64,000 nt of DNA from Phascolarctos cinereus (Eukaryota; Chordata; Mammalia; Diprotodontia; Phascolarctidae), in contig NW_018343984.1 in assembly GCF_002099425.1 (NCBI RefSeq), positions 19,026,501 through 19,090,500 on the forward strand, read 5' to 3'. Under the pieces are notes generated by a model. The model was not told the origin of the DNA. It ran no database searches and saw only the letters and a list, made by a program, of their open reading frames with translations. The position numbers were made by a program, and so were the translations under genes. This document shows, piece after piece, positions 53,701 through 63,279 of this stretch (the stretch's first letter is position 1; each line of letters starts with the position of its first letter).

Positions 53701-54648
53701 TAGTCTTTGAGAATTGGCATAGTTCCGGAATTCATCAGCCTACAGTCAGCTTAGAGATGATCTTCTCAGTCCTCTAGGTTTGTCTTGGGACAAGAGGAAT
53801 CCAGTTTACCACCAGGCTTGTGCACAAAGCTCCTCCATTTTGGTAAGATCAGCCAGAGCCTTTGGCGAGCCTTTGAGAACCCAAGGTCACCTCCACACAA
53901 TAAGACCCTACTGGAGAAGGGTTCTGATGATGTTAATAACATTATCAGTAGTAATAGCAACCCATCAAAGCCCAACCTATAATCTGTGCCATCTGGCGAA
54001 GGGGGAGACAGCGAAGTGGAGGGAATGCCAGCCAGGGTGATGTACAGTTGTGTTTTTGTGTGTCTTGACACCACTATAGTAGTTGTGAAGGCCTGATTGG
54101 AACCCCAAAACACTGATAAATTGGTTTCTTGCAATATCTCTGTTTGAGTTAACACTTTAGTCAGTGTGATGCAACGGATCCTGAGAGTAATAGAAATGCA
54201 TGGGCAGCATAGGATTATGGGCTGACACTTCTCAGAACCACCATGATGATCAGCCTGACATGGAAGACAGTAGAGGGAATGGCATTCCTTCAATCTTTGG
54301 TGCCAAACGAGCACAAGATATGCAGGAATCAATCAGAAATGCCAGTTACCCACCCGTGAAAATGCTTCATTTAGTACAGATGGCACTGACCACTAAAGTA
54401 GGCAAACCATGAATGTACAGGAAATACACTAAAACACAAATGCTTAGATTATATGGCAATACTATTAGCATAATAGAACTGTAAACAGATTCTACCAGGT
54501 ATAGGCAAGGGTTTCATGCTGCTTTTTGTCAAAGGTACACACAGCTCCAAGTCATACAATAATATATTAGGGAGTACTGCAGAGTGATCTTAAAAATAGT
54601 TTCATCCTTAGGTTCTCTTTAGAAGAAACAAGGTTTAAATTGAAAATA
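53701..54648. other. Unassigned block with a 188-codon open frame
   Basis: The longest frame outside simple repeats lies here on the minus strand (54332-53766), overlapped by + strand frames of 86, 65 and 70 codons. None shows a domain I know, no splice-framed arrangement is evident, and the antisense overlap suggests that none need be coding. It could be a decayed retrocopy. Confidence 0.3.
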
Positions 54649-54649
54649 A

Positions 54650-54778
54650 CCTCATATTGCTTACCTTTTTGATGGGTGGGGGAGGGGCCATAGGGAGGGA
54701 GGTAATTTGGAATTCAATTTTTTAAAATATGAATGTTAAAGATAAATTTAAAATTTAAAAAAAATTGAAGATAACCGG
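54650..54778 (+). repeat. L1 3' terminal scrap
   Basis: 'gaggggccatagggaggga', 'aatttggaattcaattt' and 'tatgaatgttaaagataaat' match the end of the marsupial L1 3' UTR. Confidence 0.6.
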
Positions 54779-54809
54779 GGTGTGTGTGTGACAGTTGAAG
54801 GTTGCACTC

Positions 54810-54841
<32 letters not shown>

Positions 54842-54844
54842 CAG

Positions 54845-54899
<55 letters not shown>

Positions 54900-54935
54900 C
54901 ACACACACACATATATGTGTGTGTGTATTTAATGC
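54779..54935. repeat. Compound TG / TCTG / TC / TA / CA microsatellite
   Basis: Five simple-repeat types follow one another, with a TA run of about 25 units at 54845-54895. It directly follows the L1 A-rich end. Confidence 0.95.
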
Positions 54936-55247
54936 AAACTCCAGAAATTCTGTCCAATAACAAAATAGATGACAAATGACACACAATGTCTCAAATTATT
55001 TTGAAGTGAAGATGAATATACTTAGACTGAAAGCCTGAAGAGTCTTTTTGGAGTTAAATGGCACAAATGAACTAGCAGATCAATTATACCAAAACGGAGA
55101 AATTCCAGAAAGCTGGCATTCGCTATGACTTTTGTAAACCAACTCATTGTCTCATAGTATTTGACAAAAAGCATAAAACCATTTCAGGACCTGCAAATAA
55201 GAGTATACAAGGTGACTGTGGTCAGTGTAAGAAGCAAAGGTGGAGAG
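54936..55247. other. Unassigned
   Basis: AT-rich. No repeat, RNA or exon recognised. Confidence 0.35.
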
Positions 55248-55257
55248 GTAGAGCTAT

Positions 55258-55589
55258 CGGAGTGTGGTAGTGCACATCTGTAATCCCAGCTAGCAAGGTT
55301 GCTGAGACTAGTGGATCTCTCGAGTTTGGAAGTTCTGAGCTTCAGTGGTCTACTGGTGGTTTAATATACACACCAAATTTGGTGTCAATAAAGTGAGCCC
55401 AGTAGAGTAAACCTACCAATGTAGTGGGAATGAGGAGGGCCATGAAGTTGGGCAGAGAAGGGTGAACCAACTCGCATCGGAAACAAGGCAGTTCAAAAAA
55501 CTCCCACACTGATTATGAGTGGGATTGAACACATGAATACTGTCCCTGTACTTCCAGCCTATGTGAATTGGGGAGAATCAGTCTTTTTT
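55258..55589 (+). pseudogene. 7SL (SRP) RNA retropseudogene, full length
   Basis: Blocks in the right order over the whole RNA match 7SL, the RNA scaffold of the signal recognition particle. Alu domain: 'ctgtaatcccagctagc' and 'ggaagttctgagct' (55283-55350). S domain: 'agggtgaacc', 'cggaaacaaggcagttcaaa' (55478-55497), 'ctcccacactgatta' and 'gtgggattg'. 3' part: 'tgtccctgtacttccagcct'. It ends in a T6 run followed by five A residues. It is about 30 nt longer than the usual 300 nt, mainly an expansion of about 25 nt just upstream of the S-domain blocks. Changes are scattered through paired regions, so it is not functional. GTAGAGCTAT (55248-55257) and GTAGAGTTAT (55595-55604) flank it as a target duplication, which points to LINE-driven retrotransposition. 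Confidence 0.9.
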
Positions 55590-55604
55590 AAAAAGTAGAG
55601 TTAT

Positions 55605-56365
55605 TAAGAAATACTAAGGACTGATGTCAAATTTCTACCATATCAAGAGCAACTTGCAAACACTATTGAAGACATATAGAAAAGTGTTAAGGGATATTAA
55701 TATATAGCTGCTACATGGAGAAGAAAACATGAATGTCATATGACCCAATAAAGGCAACAACAACAACAACAAACATACAGAAAGAAATCTGGAAAGCAAA
55801 AATAAGTGAGAAATTCTAGCATCCTTTAATTAGAAATTGAAAGTAAAAACTCAAAAGGCTAAGGTGATACAAGGAGTCAAAGGAGCAGAGAACAAAATAA
55901 ATGAATATCAATCAAAACTTTACTACAGAGGCTTGAGAAGGAAAGAAATTAGACAGAATCCTCAAAGGAGGGCGTAGAAATTCTTTAGTCTTCATGATTA
56001 CAATATGTCCGATACAAAACACAAAACACCAATTATATCAAACAAGACTCAGAAAGCTGACGCATAGTCAAAAAATGAAGGACACAATAGTTACATTAAT
56101 AGAGGTCACTAAAATTCTAACTTTTCTGCAAAAAAATTAGGGCTAGAAATGAGCTCTGTTGGTTCAAACATTTCACTGTGATGAATGGATTAATAGCAAG
56201 TATTTTATCATCTTTGTCTCAGGCACCCACCTCATCTCACACATATATTGGCTAAGGCAAAAAGTAACCAGTGGCTGTTACAACGATTTGTTTATACAAA
56301 TGGTGGAGTTTCTTATGGCAGTTCAGAACTAGATCATTGCTATGAGTTAACAAATGGGTCATGAA
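55605..56365. other. Unassigned, A-rich on + strand
   Basis: Contains a short (CAA)n at about 55755-55772. The composition is A-rich, like LINE coding strands, but no LINE domain is recognisable. Confidence 0.35.
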
Positions 56366-56367
56366 AT

Positions 56368-56505
56368 GAATTCATGAGTGAATGAATGAAAAAGAATTTA
56401 AGTGCTTATTATATGCTGTCATGCACTGTGCTAAGATCTGGTGATGCAAATATGTAGAAAAATCAAAATAATCCTTGCTCTCAAGAAGCTTAATCTCTCA
56501 TTTAG
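56368..56505 (+). repeat. Family X head
   Basis: 'aagtgcttattatatgctgt', 'catgcactgtgctaagatct' and 'tgctctcaagaagcttaatc'. Confidence 0.6.
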
Positions 56506-56774
56506 ATTTATTGACTAATGAAGGTTATTCATGGAAGTGGTTGGTAGAAACTATGCAACATATCATTGCAGGCTAAAAAAATTAGCACCTATTGAATATC
56601 TAGTGGCTATAATTGTACATCATGAATTGATAAATAATGAATCCTCACACAACAAGTAAAGACCTTAAATATTCCACAAACAAACTGCATGAGAACCATT
56701 GTCATAGACAAACAAAAAAAATCTGTTGCTTAAAAATCTCCCAGATATAACATTAATTCATAAAAATTTTGGAA

Positions 56775-57655
56775 TGACAAATGGTCAAAGGATGTGAATA
56801 CGCAGTTTTCAGATGGGGAAATTAAAAATTAAAAAGTTATCTAAATCACTATTGACTAGAGAAATGCAAATCAAAACAATGCTGAGTTACCACATCACAC
56901 CTATTAAGATTGGCTAACAAAACAAAACAGGAAAATGATAAATGCTGGAGAAGATGTGGGAAAATTGGAACACTAATGCATTGTTGGTGGAGTTGTGAAC
57001 TGATTCAATCATTCTGGAGAGCAGTTTGGAACTATGAACAAAGGGTTATAAAACTGTGCATACCCTATGCCCCAGCAATACCACGTCTAGGTCTGTATCC
57101 CAAAGACATGGGAAATTGGAAAAGGACCCACATGTACAAAAATATTTATAGCAGCTCTTTCTGTGGTGGCAAAGAATTGAAAATTGAGGAGATGCCCATC
57201 AGTTGGGGAATAGCTGAACAAGTTGTGGTAAATGAATGTAATGGAATGCTATTGTGCTATAAGAAATGATGCAATGACTAACTTTGATAGACTTATCTCT
57301 TCTTTGCAATGCAAGGACCCAAGACAACTCCAAAAGACTCATGATGGAAAACGCTGTCCACATCCAGAAAAAGAACTATGGAGTCTGAATACAGAACAAA
57401 GCATATTCTTTGCTCCCTCTCTCTTTTTTTTGTTTCTTCTTTTTTCATGATTTTTCCCATTGGTTCTAATTCTTCTTTACAAAACAACTAGTGTGAAAAC
57501 AGGTTTAATATGAATGTATATGTTGAGCCTATATCAATTTTCACCCCATCTTGGGATGGGGTAAGGGGAGAAATAGGGAGAAAATTTGGAACTCAAAATC
57601 ATATGGAAGTGAATGTTGAAAACTAAAAACAAATAAGTTTATTTTTTAAAAAATG
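56775..57655 (+). mobile_element. L1 3' end
   Basis: ORF2 C-terminus to 3' UTR. A 119-codon piece (56910-57269) keeps the C-x3-C-x7-H-x4-C motif and W-W-S-C. The 3' UTR has a T-rich tract and 'ttgggatggggtaaggggag', then an A/T-rich end. It is similar in extent to the copy at 8219. 'ttttggaatg' and 'aaaatggaatg' at its two ends may be a target duplication. Confidence 0.93.
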
Positions 57656-57682
57656 GAATGGTTTTAAATAGATCTCATCATA

Positions 57683-57935
57683 ACAAAGGCAGGTAGGTGG
57701 CACAGTGAATAGAGTGCTGGGCCCCGAGTCAAGAAGACTTATCTTCCTGAGTTCAAATCTGACCTCAGACATTTATTAGCTGTGTGACCCTGGACTAGTC
57801 ACTTAACCTTGTTTGCCTCAATTTCTTTATCTTAAAAATGAGGTGGAGAAAGAAACAGCAAACCACTCCAGTATCTTTGCCAAGAAACCCAAAATGGGGT
57901 CACAGAAAATTGGACATAACTAAAACAACTGAACA
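57683..57935 (+). repeat. Marsupial long-tailed SINE
   Basis: 'aggtaggtggcacagtgaat', 'ctgagttcaaatctgacctc', 'gctgtgtgaccctggactag', 'gcaaaccactccagtatctt' and 'ttggacataactaaaacaac'. Confidence 0.92.
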
Positions 57936-58253
57936 ACATTGTACCAAGTATTCATAATCTCTGAGCTATATGGAATAAAAAAAGGTTCAAAATATTGGTC
58001 CCCAATAGAAAAAAATCAAAATCCTATGGAAAAGAATGAGGTAGAGACCATCTTAGTTGTCTTATCTGCTACTAGAGTTATCCTGATAATATTTGCAGTG
58101 AAACTAAAGCAGGTGAGCTTATATCACAACACTTTTATTTAATTACAAAAAGAAGTTGCTTAACCTACCTGTGCTGTAGTCTGCAGAATGTTGCACATAA
58201 AACAATAGCAGGAGGACAGATTGTCCCAGGACAATGTCTATCTTACTTCCATT
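57936..58253. other. Unassigned; right part shared with 22.1 kb
   Basis: 58190-58262, read on the minus strand, matches 22140-22205 ('tctttttcaatggaa', 'taagatagaca', 'ctgggacaa'). Confidence 0.45.
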
Positions 58254-58267
58254 GAAAAAGATATGAT

Positions 58268-58431
58268 AGGGGCAGCTAGATGGCTCAGTGGATAGAGCAC
58301 CGGCCCTGAAGTCAGGAGGACCTGAGTTCAAATCTGGCCTCAGACCAAACATTTGTCATGTTACTAGCTGTGTGAACCTGGGCAAGTCACTTAACCCCAA
58401 TTGCCTACAAAACAAAAAAAAGAAAAGAAAA
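58268..58431 (+). repeat. WSINE1-like SINE, young
   Basis: Head 'aggggcagctagatggctca', then 'gaagtcaggaggacctgagt', 'gtgaacctgggcaagtcact', 'taaccccaattgcctac' and an A-rich tail of AAAAG units. The 14-bp target duplication GAAAAAGATATGAT is perfect at 58254-58267 and 58432-58445, which marks this as one of the youngest insertions in the window. Confidence 0.95.
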
Positions 58432-58445
58432 GAAAAAGATATGAT

Positions 58446-58890
58446 GACTAAGATACCTCCCCTTTCCCAGTTGCATTGTGGTTTTATGGTAGAGGCTCAA
58501 AGGGTAAGGCAAAGACTGATCCCTTCTCAATAGTTGGGTTCTTCATCTGTCTGGCTCTCTTCTCTGCTGCCAAGTCATATTCTTTGAAGTTGTTCCCTGC
58601 CTCAACTCTTTAGATCTCAAAAGCTAGCTTCTCAAAGGTCATCTAGGGTGTTACTGAGCTTCACCCACTCAAATACCAGCTACCCTCTAATTCCATCAAG
58701 GAAAACTTCACATCTCATAGTGGGGCAGAAAGTGAAAACCCTTCTTTGTACACTTCATTCAAGGCATAAATATTTTGTTATGTCTGTTGCTTTCCCCTTC
58801 CTTTCTTTGATTACACCAATTGGGCTGGAAAGTGGGGATGAAGAAAATTAATTGTTCAGGGGTAATCTTATCGACTCCCTTCACCAAAGT
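58446..58890. other. Unassigned
   Basis: Nothing recognised apart from loose L2-like pyrimidine-rich blocks. Confidence 0.35.
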
Positions 58891-58894
58891 AGTT

Positions 58895-59240
58895 GAGTGA
58901 CAGTAAGACACTTAGAGTGGTTACTTTAAACCTCAGTTTTCTAATCTGTAAAATGAGTAGTACCTATACCACTCTTCCTGAGTGAGGTTCAAAAGATATG
59001 ATGTACGTAAAATGTTTCACAAACTTTGGAATGTTACATGAATCTCAATTATTACTTCTTTTCCTAACCAATAGTTGCTTTTCTCTGTTTCTTTCTTTGG
59101 CTTTACCTGGACCTCTTTTCTGGGTCTCCTCAATCTGGTTACTTCTTCCAATTTTCTCAACTGTAGCACTAGATTTGGAATCAGGAGGCCTGGTTTCAAT
59201 TACTTTACCTCTCTTTGTATTAGTTTCATTATTTGTTTAA
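58895..59240 (+). repeat. MIR-type SINE pieces
   Basis: One at 58895-59060 ('cctcagttttctaatctgta', 'cgtaaaatgtttcacaaact') and a short one at 59165-59240 ('ttggaatcaggaggcctggt'). Confidence 0.6.
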
Positions 59241-59824
59241 AAAAGGGGGGTGCCAACTCTTGAATTATCTGCCTTAAGGTCATTGTATTGTGCTTGGTAG
59301 TGGTTTGCTATTTCTCTTTTTCGTTCTATGCTCATCTCCCCCTTTTCTTTCCCTCGCTATTGATTTGCCTATCCATATTTCCAAGCCTTTTCCTTTGGAG
59401 GTCTCCCCTTACCCCACTGTTAGCTCCCTAGTGCCCTGGGTGGTTGATTAATTCTAGAAATATCATAGGAACAGTTTCTGTGAGAACAAGTATTTTCACA
59501 AGATTTCTGATGATGGCCAGGCCAAGGGACCAATTCTTCAGAAGCCTGGTGCCTTTTTCACCAGGCTTAGCAGGGCACGAGAAGAGACTACGTGCTTCTA
59601 ATGCAGACTCGACATCTATCTCCATTGATTCTGAACCCAGCTAACAGAAATTACATGGATCAGGAAAGTATTTACATGGATGAGAATGGATTACAGAAAG
59701 GCAGAGGCTATCTCTGCCCTACAACCCAAAAAGACAAAAGACCACCATGAAGTTTAAAAGATAACCAAAATCTAAAAATATACGCAGACCCATATCTCCA
59801 AAGGTTTCAAGGAGTGCAGCAGAG
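59241..59824. other. Unassigned, with a perfect hairpin
   Basis: AAGCCTGGTG at 59542-59551 pairs perfectly with CACCAGGCTT at 59559-59568 around a 7-base loop, CCTTTTT. No RNA gene is recognisable around it. Confidence 0.4.
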
Positions 59825-60019
59825 GGTAGTGAGAACATGCCTGGTCTGGGAATGTGGACCCCTTACTCGTGTCAATTCTTGATGATTAGCCATGTGACAT
59901 GGGGCAAAAATAACCACTCCAAGCTTCAGTATGTTTATCTAATAAATGAAAAAAAATCCCACCTACTTCCTAAGATTATTGTGAAAGTTTTTTGAAAAAG
60001 AGGAAGCTTTGAATAAATA
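59825..60019 (+). repeat. MIR-type SINE, diverged
   Basis: 'tggtctgggaatgtggaccc', 'agccatgtgacatggggcaa' and a degraded 3' part. Confidence 0.55.
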
Positions 60020-62410
60020 GATAGAGCATTTATTAAGTGCTCACTATGTGCCAGGCATGGTACTAGGGATACAAATACAAGTAAAAATGAACTCATGTGC
60101 TTTTTTTAAAAGTTTTTAGTTTTTCCCTAATTACATGTAAAAACAATTTTCAACATTTGTTTTTAAAATTGATTTCCAAATTTCTCACTCCCTTCCCACC
60201 ACCCTCATTGAATAGGCAAGCAATTTGATGTAGATTATACATGTGTAATCATACAAGACATATTTCCGTATTAGTTATGTTGTGAAAGAAAACATAGACC
60301 AAAGTAAAAGCCTAAGAAGAACAAAGTAAAAAAAGTATGCTTTGATCCGTATTCATATTCCATTAGTTCTTTCTCTGGGGATAGATAGCATTTTTCATCA
60401 TACATCCTTTGTACTGCTGAGGATAACTAAGTCAATCACAGTTGATCATCTTATAATATTGTTAGTTTGTATGATGGTTCCACTCATTTCATTTTGCAGC
60501 AGTTCATGTAAGTCTTTCCAGCTCTTTCTGAAAGCGTCTACCATAGGTTTTCTAGAATTTTAAATTTAAATTTAAAATTTCTAGAATTTTCTAGAATTCT
60601 AGTTAGAATTTCTAGCTCATCATTTCTTATAGCACAATAATATTTCATCACAATCATATAACACAACTTGTTTAGCCATTCCTCAATTGATGGGCAGCCC
60701 CTCAATTTCCAGTTCTTTGCCACCAGAAAAGAACTGTATAAATATTTTTGTACATATAGGTCATTTTAACTTTTGTTGTTTTATCTCTTTTGGGATACAG
60801 ACCTAGTAGTGGTATTGTTAGGTCAAAGAGTATGCATTATTTTATAGATCTTTGGGTATAGTTCAAAATTGTTCTACATAATAGTTTAACTGGTTCACAA
60901 CTCAATCAACAGTATATTAGTGTCTCAATTTTCCCACATCCCCTCCAACATTTTTCATTTTCCTTTTCTATCCTAATAGTTAATCTAATAGTTATGAGGT
61001 AGCATCTCAGAATTGTTTTAATTTGCATTTCTCCAATCAATATTGATTTAGAGCAATTTTTTTCATATGTCTATAGATAGCTGTGATTACTTCATCTGAA
61101 AACTGACTTCATATTTTTTGATCATTTATTAATTGGGGAATGGCTCTCATTTTTATAAATTTGACTCATTTCCCTCTATATTTAAAAGATGAGGCTTTTA
61201 TCAGAAAAACTTGCTTCAATTTTTTTTCACAGTTATGATTGCTAACTGTATTTTCCTCAATCCTATTTCCCCATTTATTCTATTTTCTCTCTCCTTTGCC
61301 TTGTCATTCCTTAACAGTGTTTTGCTTCTGACTACCACCTCCCACATTCCACCCTCCCTCCTATGAGCACTCCCTCTTCTCTTATTCTTTTCCTCTCCTA
61401 CTTTTCTGTAGGGCAACATAGATTTCTAGACCCACTTGAATGTGTCTTGTTCCCTTTTTGAGTCAATTCTAATGAGAGTGAGATCCCAATGTTCCCTGCC
61501 ACTTCCCTCATCTCCCCTTCCATTGTAAAAGCTCTTTCAATTCTCTTTCATGTCAGATAATTTGCCCTATTCTACCTCTCTCTTTCCCTTTCTCCCAGGA
61601 CATTCCTCTTTCTTACCCCTTAATTTTATTTTTTAGATAGCATCCAATCATACTCAACTCACACCTGTGTACTCTGTCTATATATACACTCCTCCTAACT
61701 GTCTTAATAATAAGACGGTTCTTATGAGTTACAAGTATCATCTTCCCATGTAGGAATGTAAACAGTTTAATCTCATTAAGTCCCTTATGGATTCCCCTTT
61801 CTGTTTATTTTTTTTTATGTTTCTTTTGAGTCTTATATTTGAAAGTTAAATTTTCTATTCAGCTCTGGTATTTTCATAAGGAATGATTGAAAGTCCCCTA
61901 CTTCATTGACTATCCACTTTTTTCTCTGAAGGATTATGCTCAGTTTAGCTGGGTGAGTGATTCTTGGTTATGATCCTAGCTTCTTTGCCCTCCGGAATAT
62001 CACATTTCAAGCCCTCTGTTGTTTTTCCATTGAGATATTTCACATTTTCTTCTCTTTTTTTCATTCTTTTGGTTTTGTTTTGCTATTTCTTGATGTCTCA
62101 TAAAGTCATTAGCTTCTACTTGCTCAATTCTAGTTTTTAAGGAATTATTTTCTTCAGTGAGCTTTTGAACCTCCTTTTCCATGTACCCAATCCTGCTTTT
62201 TAAGGAGTTCTTTTCTTCAGTGAATTTCTGTGACTCTTTTTCTGTTTGGTCAATTCTACTTTTTAGGACCTTCTTTTCTTCAGTGTTCAGAAAGGTTTGA
62301 GGGAAAGCTCAGGTGAGTCCCTGCCTTTTCTCTGCTATCTTTGCCAATAAACTTATACTTTAATGGGGCAGGCAATATATAAAAGGGAACTGGAAAAGGA
62401 AGAAAAGAGA
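60020..62410 (+). repeat. Family X copy split by an L1
   Basis: The head lies at 60020-60099 ('agcatttattaagtgctcac', 'tatgtgccaggcatggtact'). The continuation lies at about 62316-62410 ('gtccctgccttttctctgct', 'atactttaatggggcaggca'). Confidence 0.7.
60100..62305 (-). mobile_element. L1-derived element, antisense, lacking most of ORF2 (half-L1-like)
   Basis: On the minus strand the order is an ORF1 coiled-coil piece (62182-62000: E-K-E-V-Q-K-L-T-E-E-N-N-S-L-K-T), the ORF1 C-terminal block (about 61990-61830), a long spacer, and only the last part of ORF2 (about 61240-60550, with L-R-G-C-P-S-I-E-E-W-L-N-K-L) before the 3' UTR. Endonuclease and reverse transcriptase are absent. Flanks aactcatgtg (60090-60099) and agctcaggtg (62306-62315) look like the target duplication. 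Confidence 0.85.
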
Positions 62411-62660
62411 TAAGAAGCTATTAAGTACCCACAGACACTGTGCTAAGTGCTTTATTGATTTTGTCTCATTTGATTCTCAAAACAACTGTGGAAGGTAGGT
62501 ACTATTATTAACCAAATTTTATAATTGAGGAAACTGAGAAAGATAGAGGTAAAGTGATTTGGTCAGGATCATATAGCTAGTAAGGGTCTGTGGATGAATT
62601 TGAACTCAGGCTTTTCTGATTCTAGACCCAACCCTTTGTCCATTCAACCTTGGTTCCTCT
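62411..62660 (-). repeat. MIR-type SINE, antisense
   Basis: 'ttgattctcaaaacaactgt', 'aattgaggaaactgagaaag', 'ggatcatatagctagtaagg' and 'atttgaactcaggcttttct'. Confidence 0.88.
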
Positions 62661-63044
62661 AAAAGGGTAGGGTAATGAAAGGAAGAATTAGAAGGAAATG
62701 GAGATGGAGGAAAAGGCTGCTGGGAAGATGGTAGAAGACTCTAAAGACTGAGAAATGGAGTTGAGAGTAAAGTGAAGATGGCTTAGATATGTTGTGAAAT
62801 AACTTTGTGGTCCAGGGCCTCACCAATCAGAGTAGAGAACTAAAAGAGACAGGCATCTCCAGGAAGAGAAGGCTACTGGAGGAGTAGAGAAGTCAGGAAA
62901 ATAGGTATTAAATCAAAGAACGAAGAAAAACTAAAGTTATTACTTAATGTTTACATTTAAGTACAAATGTCCCAAAGGAACATTTTCCCTGGTTTTCTTC
63001 TTTTGGGGCCAGAATACAGACTCAGCATCATAGAATAATTGATC
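62661..63044. other. Unassigned, purine-rich
   Basis: It could continue family X, but no diagnostic block is clear. Confidence 0.35.
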
Positions 63045-63078
63045 TATAGTTGAAAGGGCTATTAGAAGCCATCTAGTT

Positions 63079-63273
63079 CAGGGGTTCTTAACTTGGGGCC
63101 TATAAACTTGTTTTTTTCAAAAGTATTTTGATAATTGTACTTCAACATTATTAATTTATTTTTAATACCATCTATTTTATTTTGTTCACTTACAATATTA
63201 TTTTCAGAAGGGGTTCATGGGCTTCACCAGAATACAAAAGGGGTCTATGACACAAAAATATTAAGAAATCCTG
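63079..63273. mobile_element. hAT-type element, 195 bp
   Basis: Inverted ends 'caggggttcttaac' and 'ttaagaaatcctg'. The interior has 'aatttatttttaataccatc' and 'gaaggggttcatgggcttca'. Flanking octamers are atctagtt and attcaggt. It sits in an L3/CR1 terminus (63045-63078, 'gttgaaagggctattagaag'). Confidence 0.87.
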
Positions 63274-63279
63274 ATTCAG

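Noticed and set aside
55085-55135. LINE reverse-transcriptase-like peptide (G-E-I-P-E-S-W)
   Set aside because: A seven-residue resemblance followed by a stop, with no flanking reverse transcriptase motifs.
58268-58340. tRNA gene
   Set aside because: The tRNA-like box A/B region is the head of a WSINE1-like SINE; the same holds for the other tRNA-like heads in the window.
62000-62182. Host coiled-coil protein exon
   Set aside because: The coiled-coil peptide is an L1 ORF1 piece within the antisense L1-derived element.
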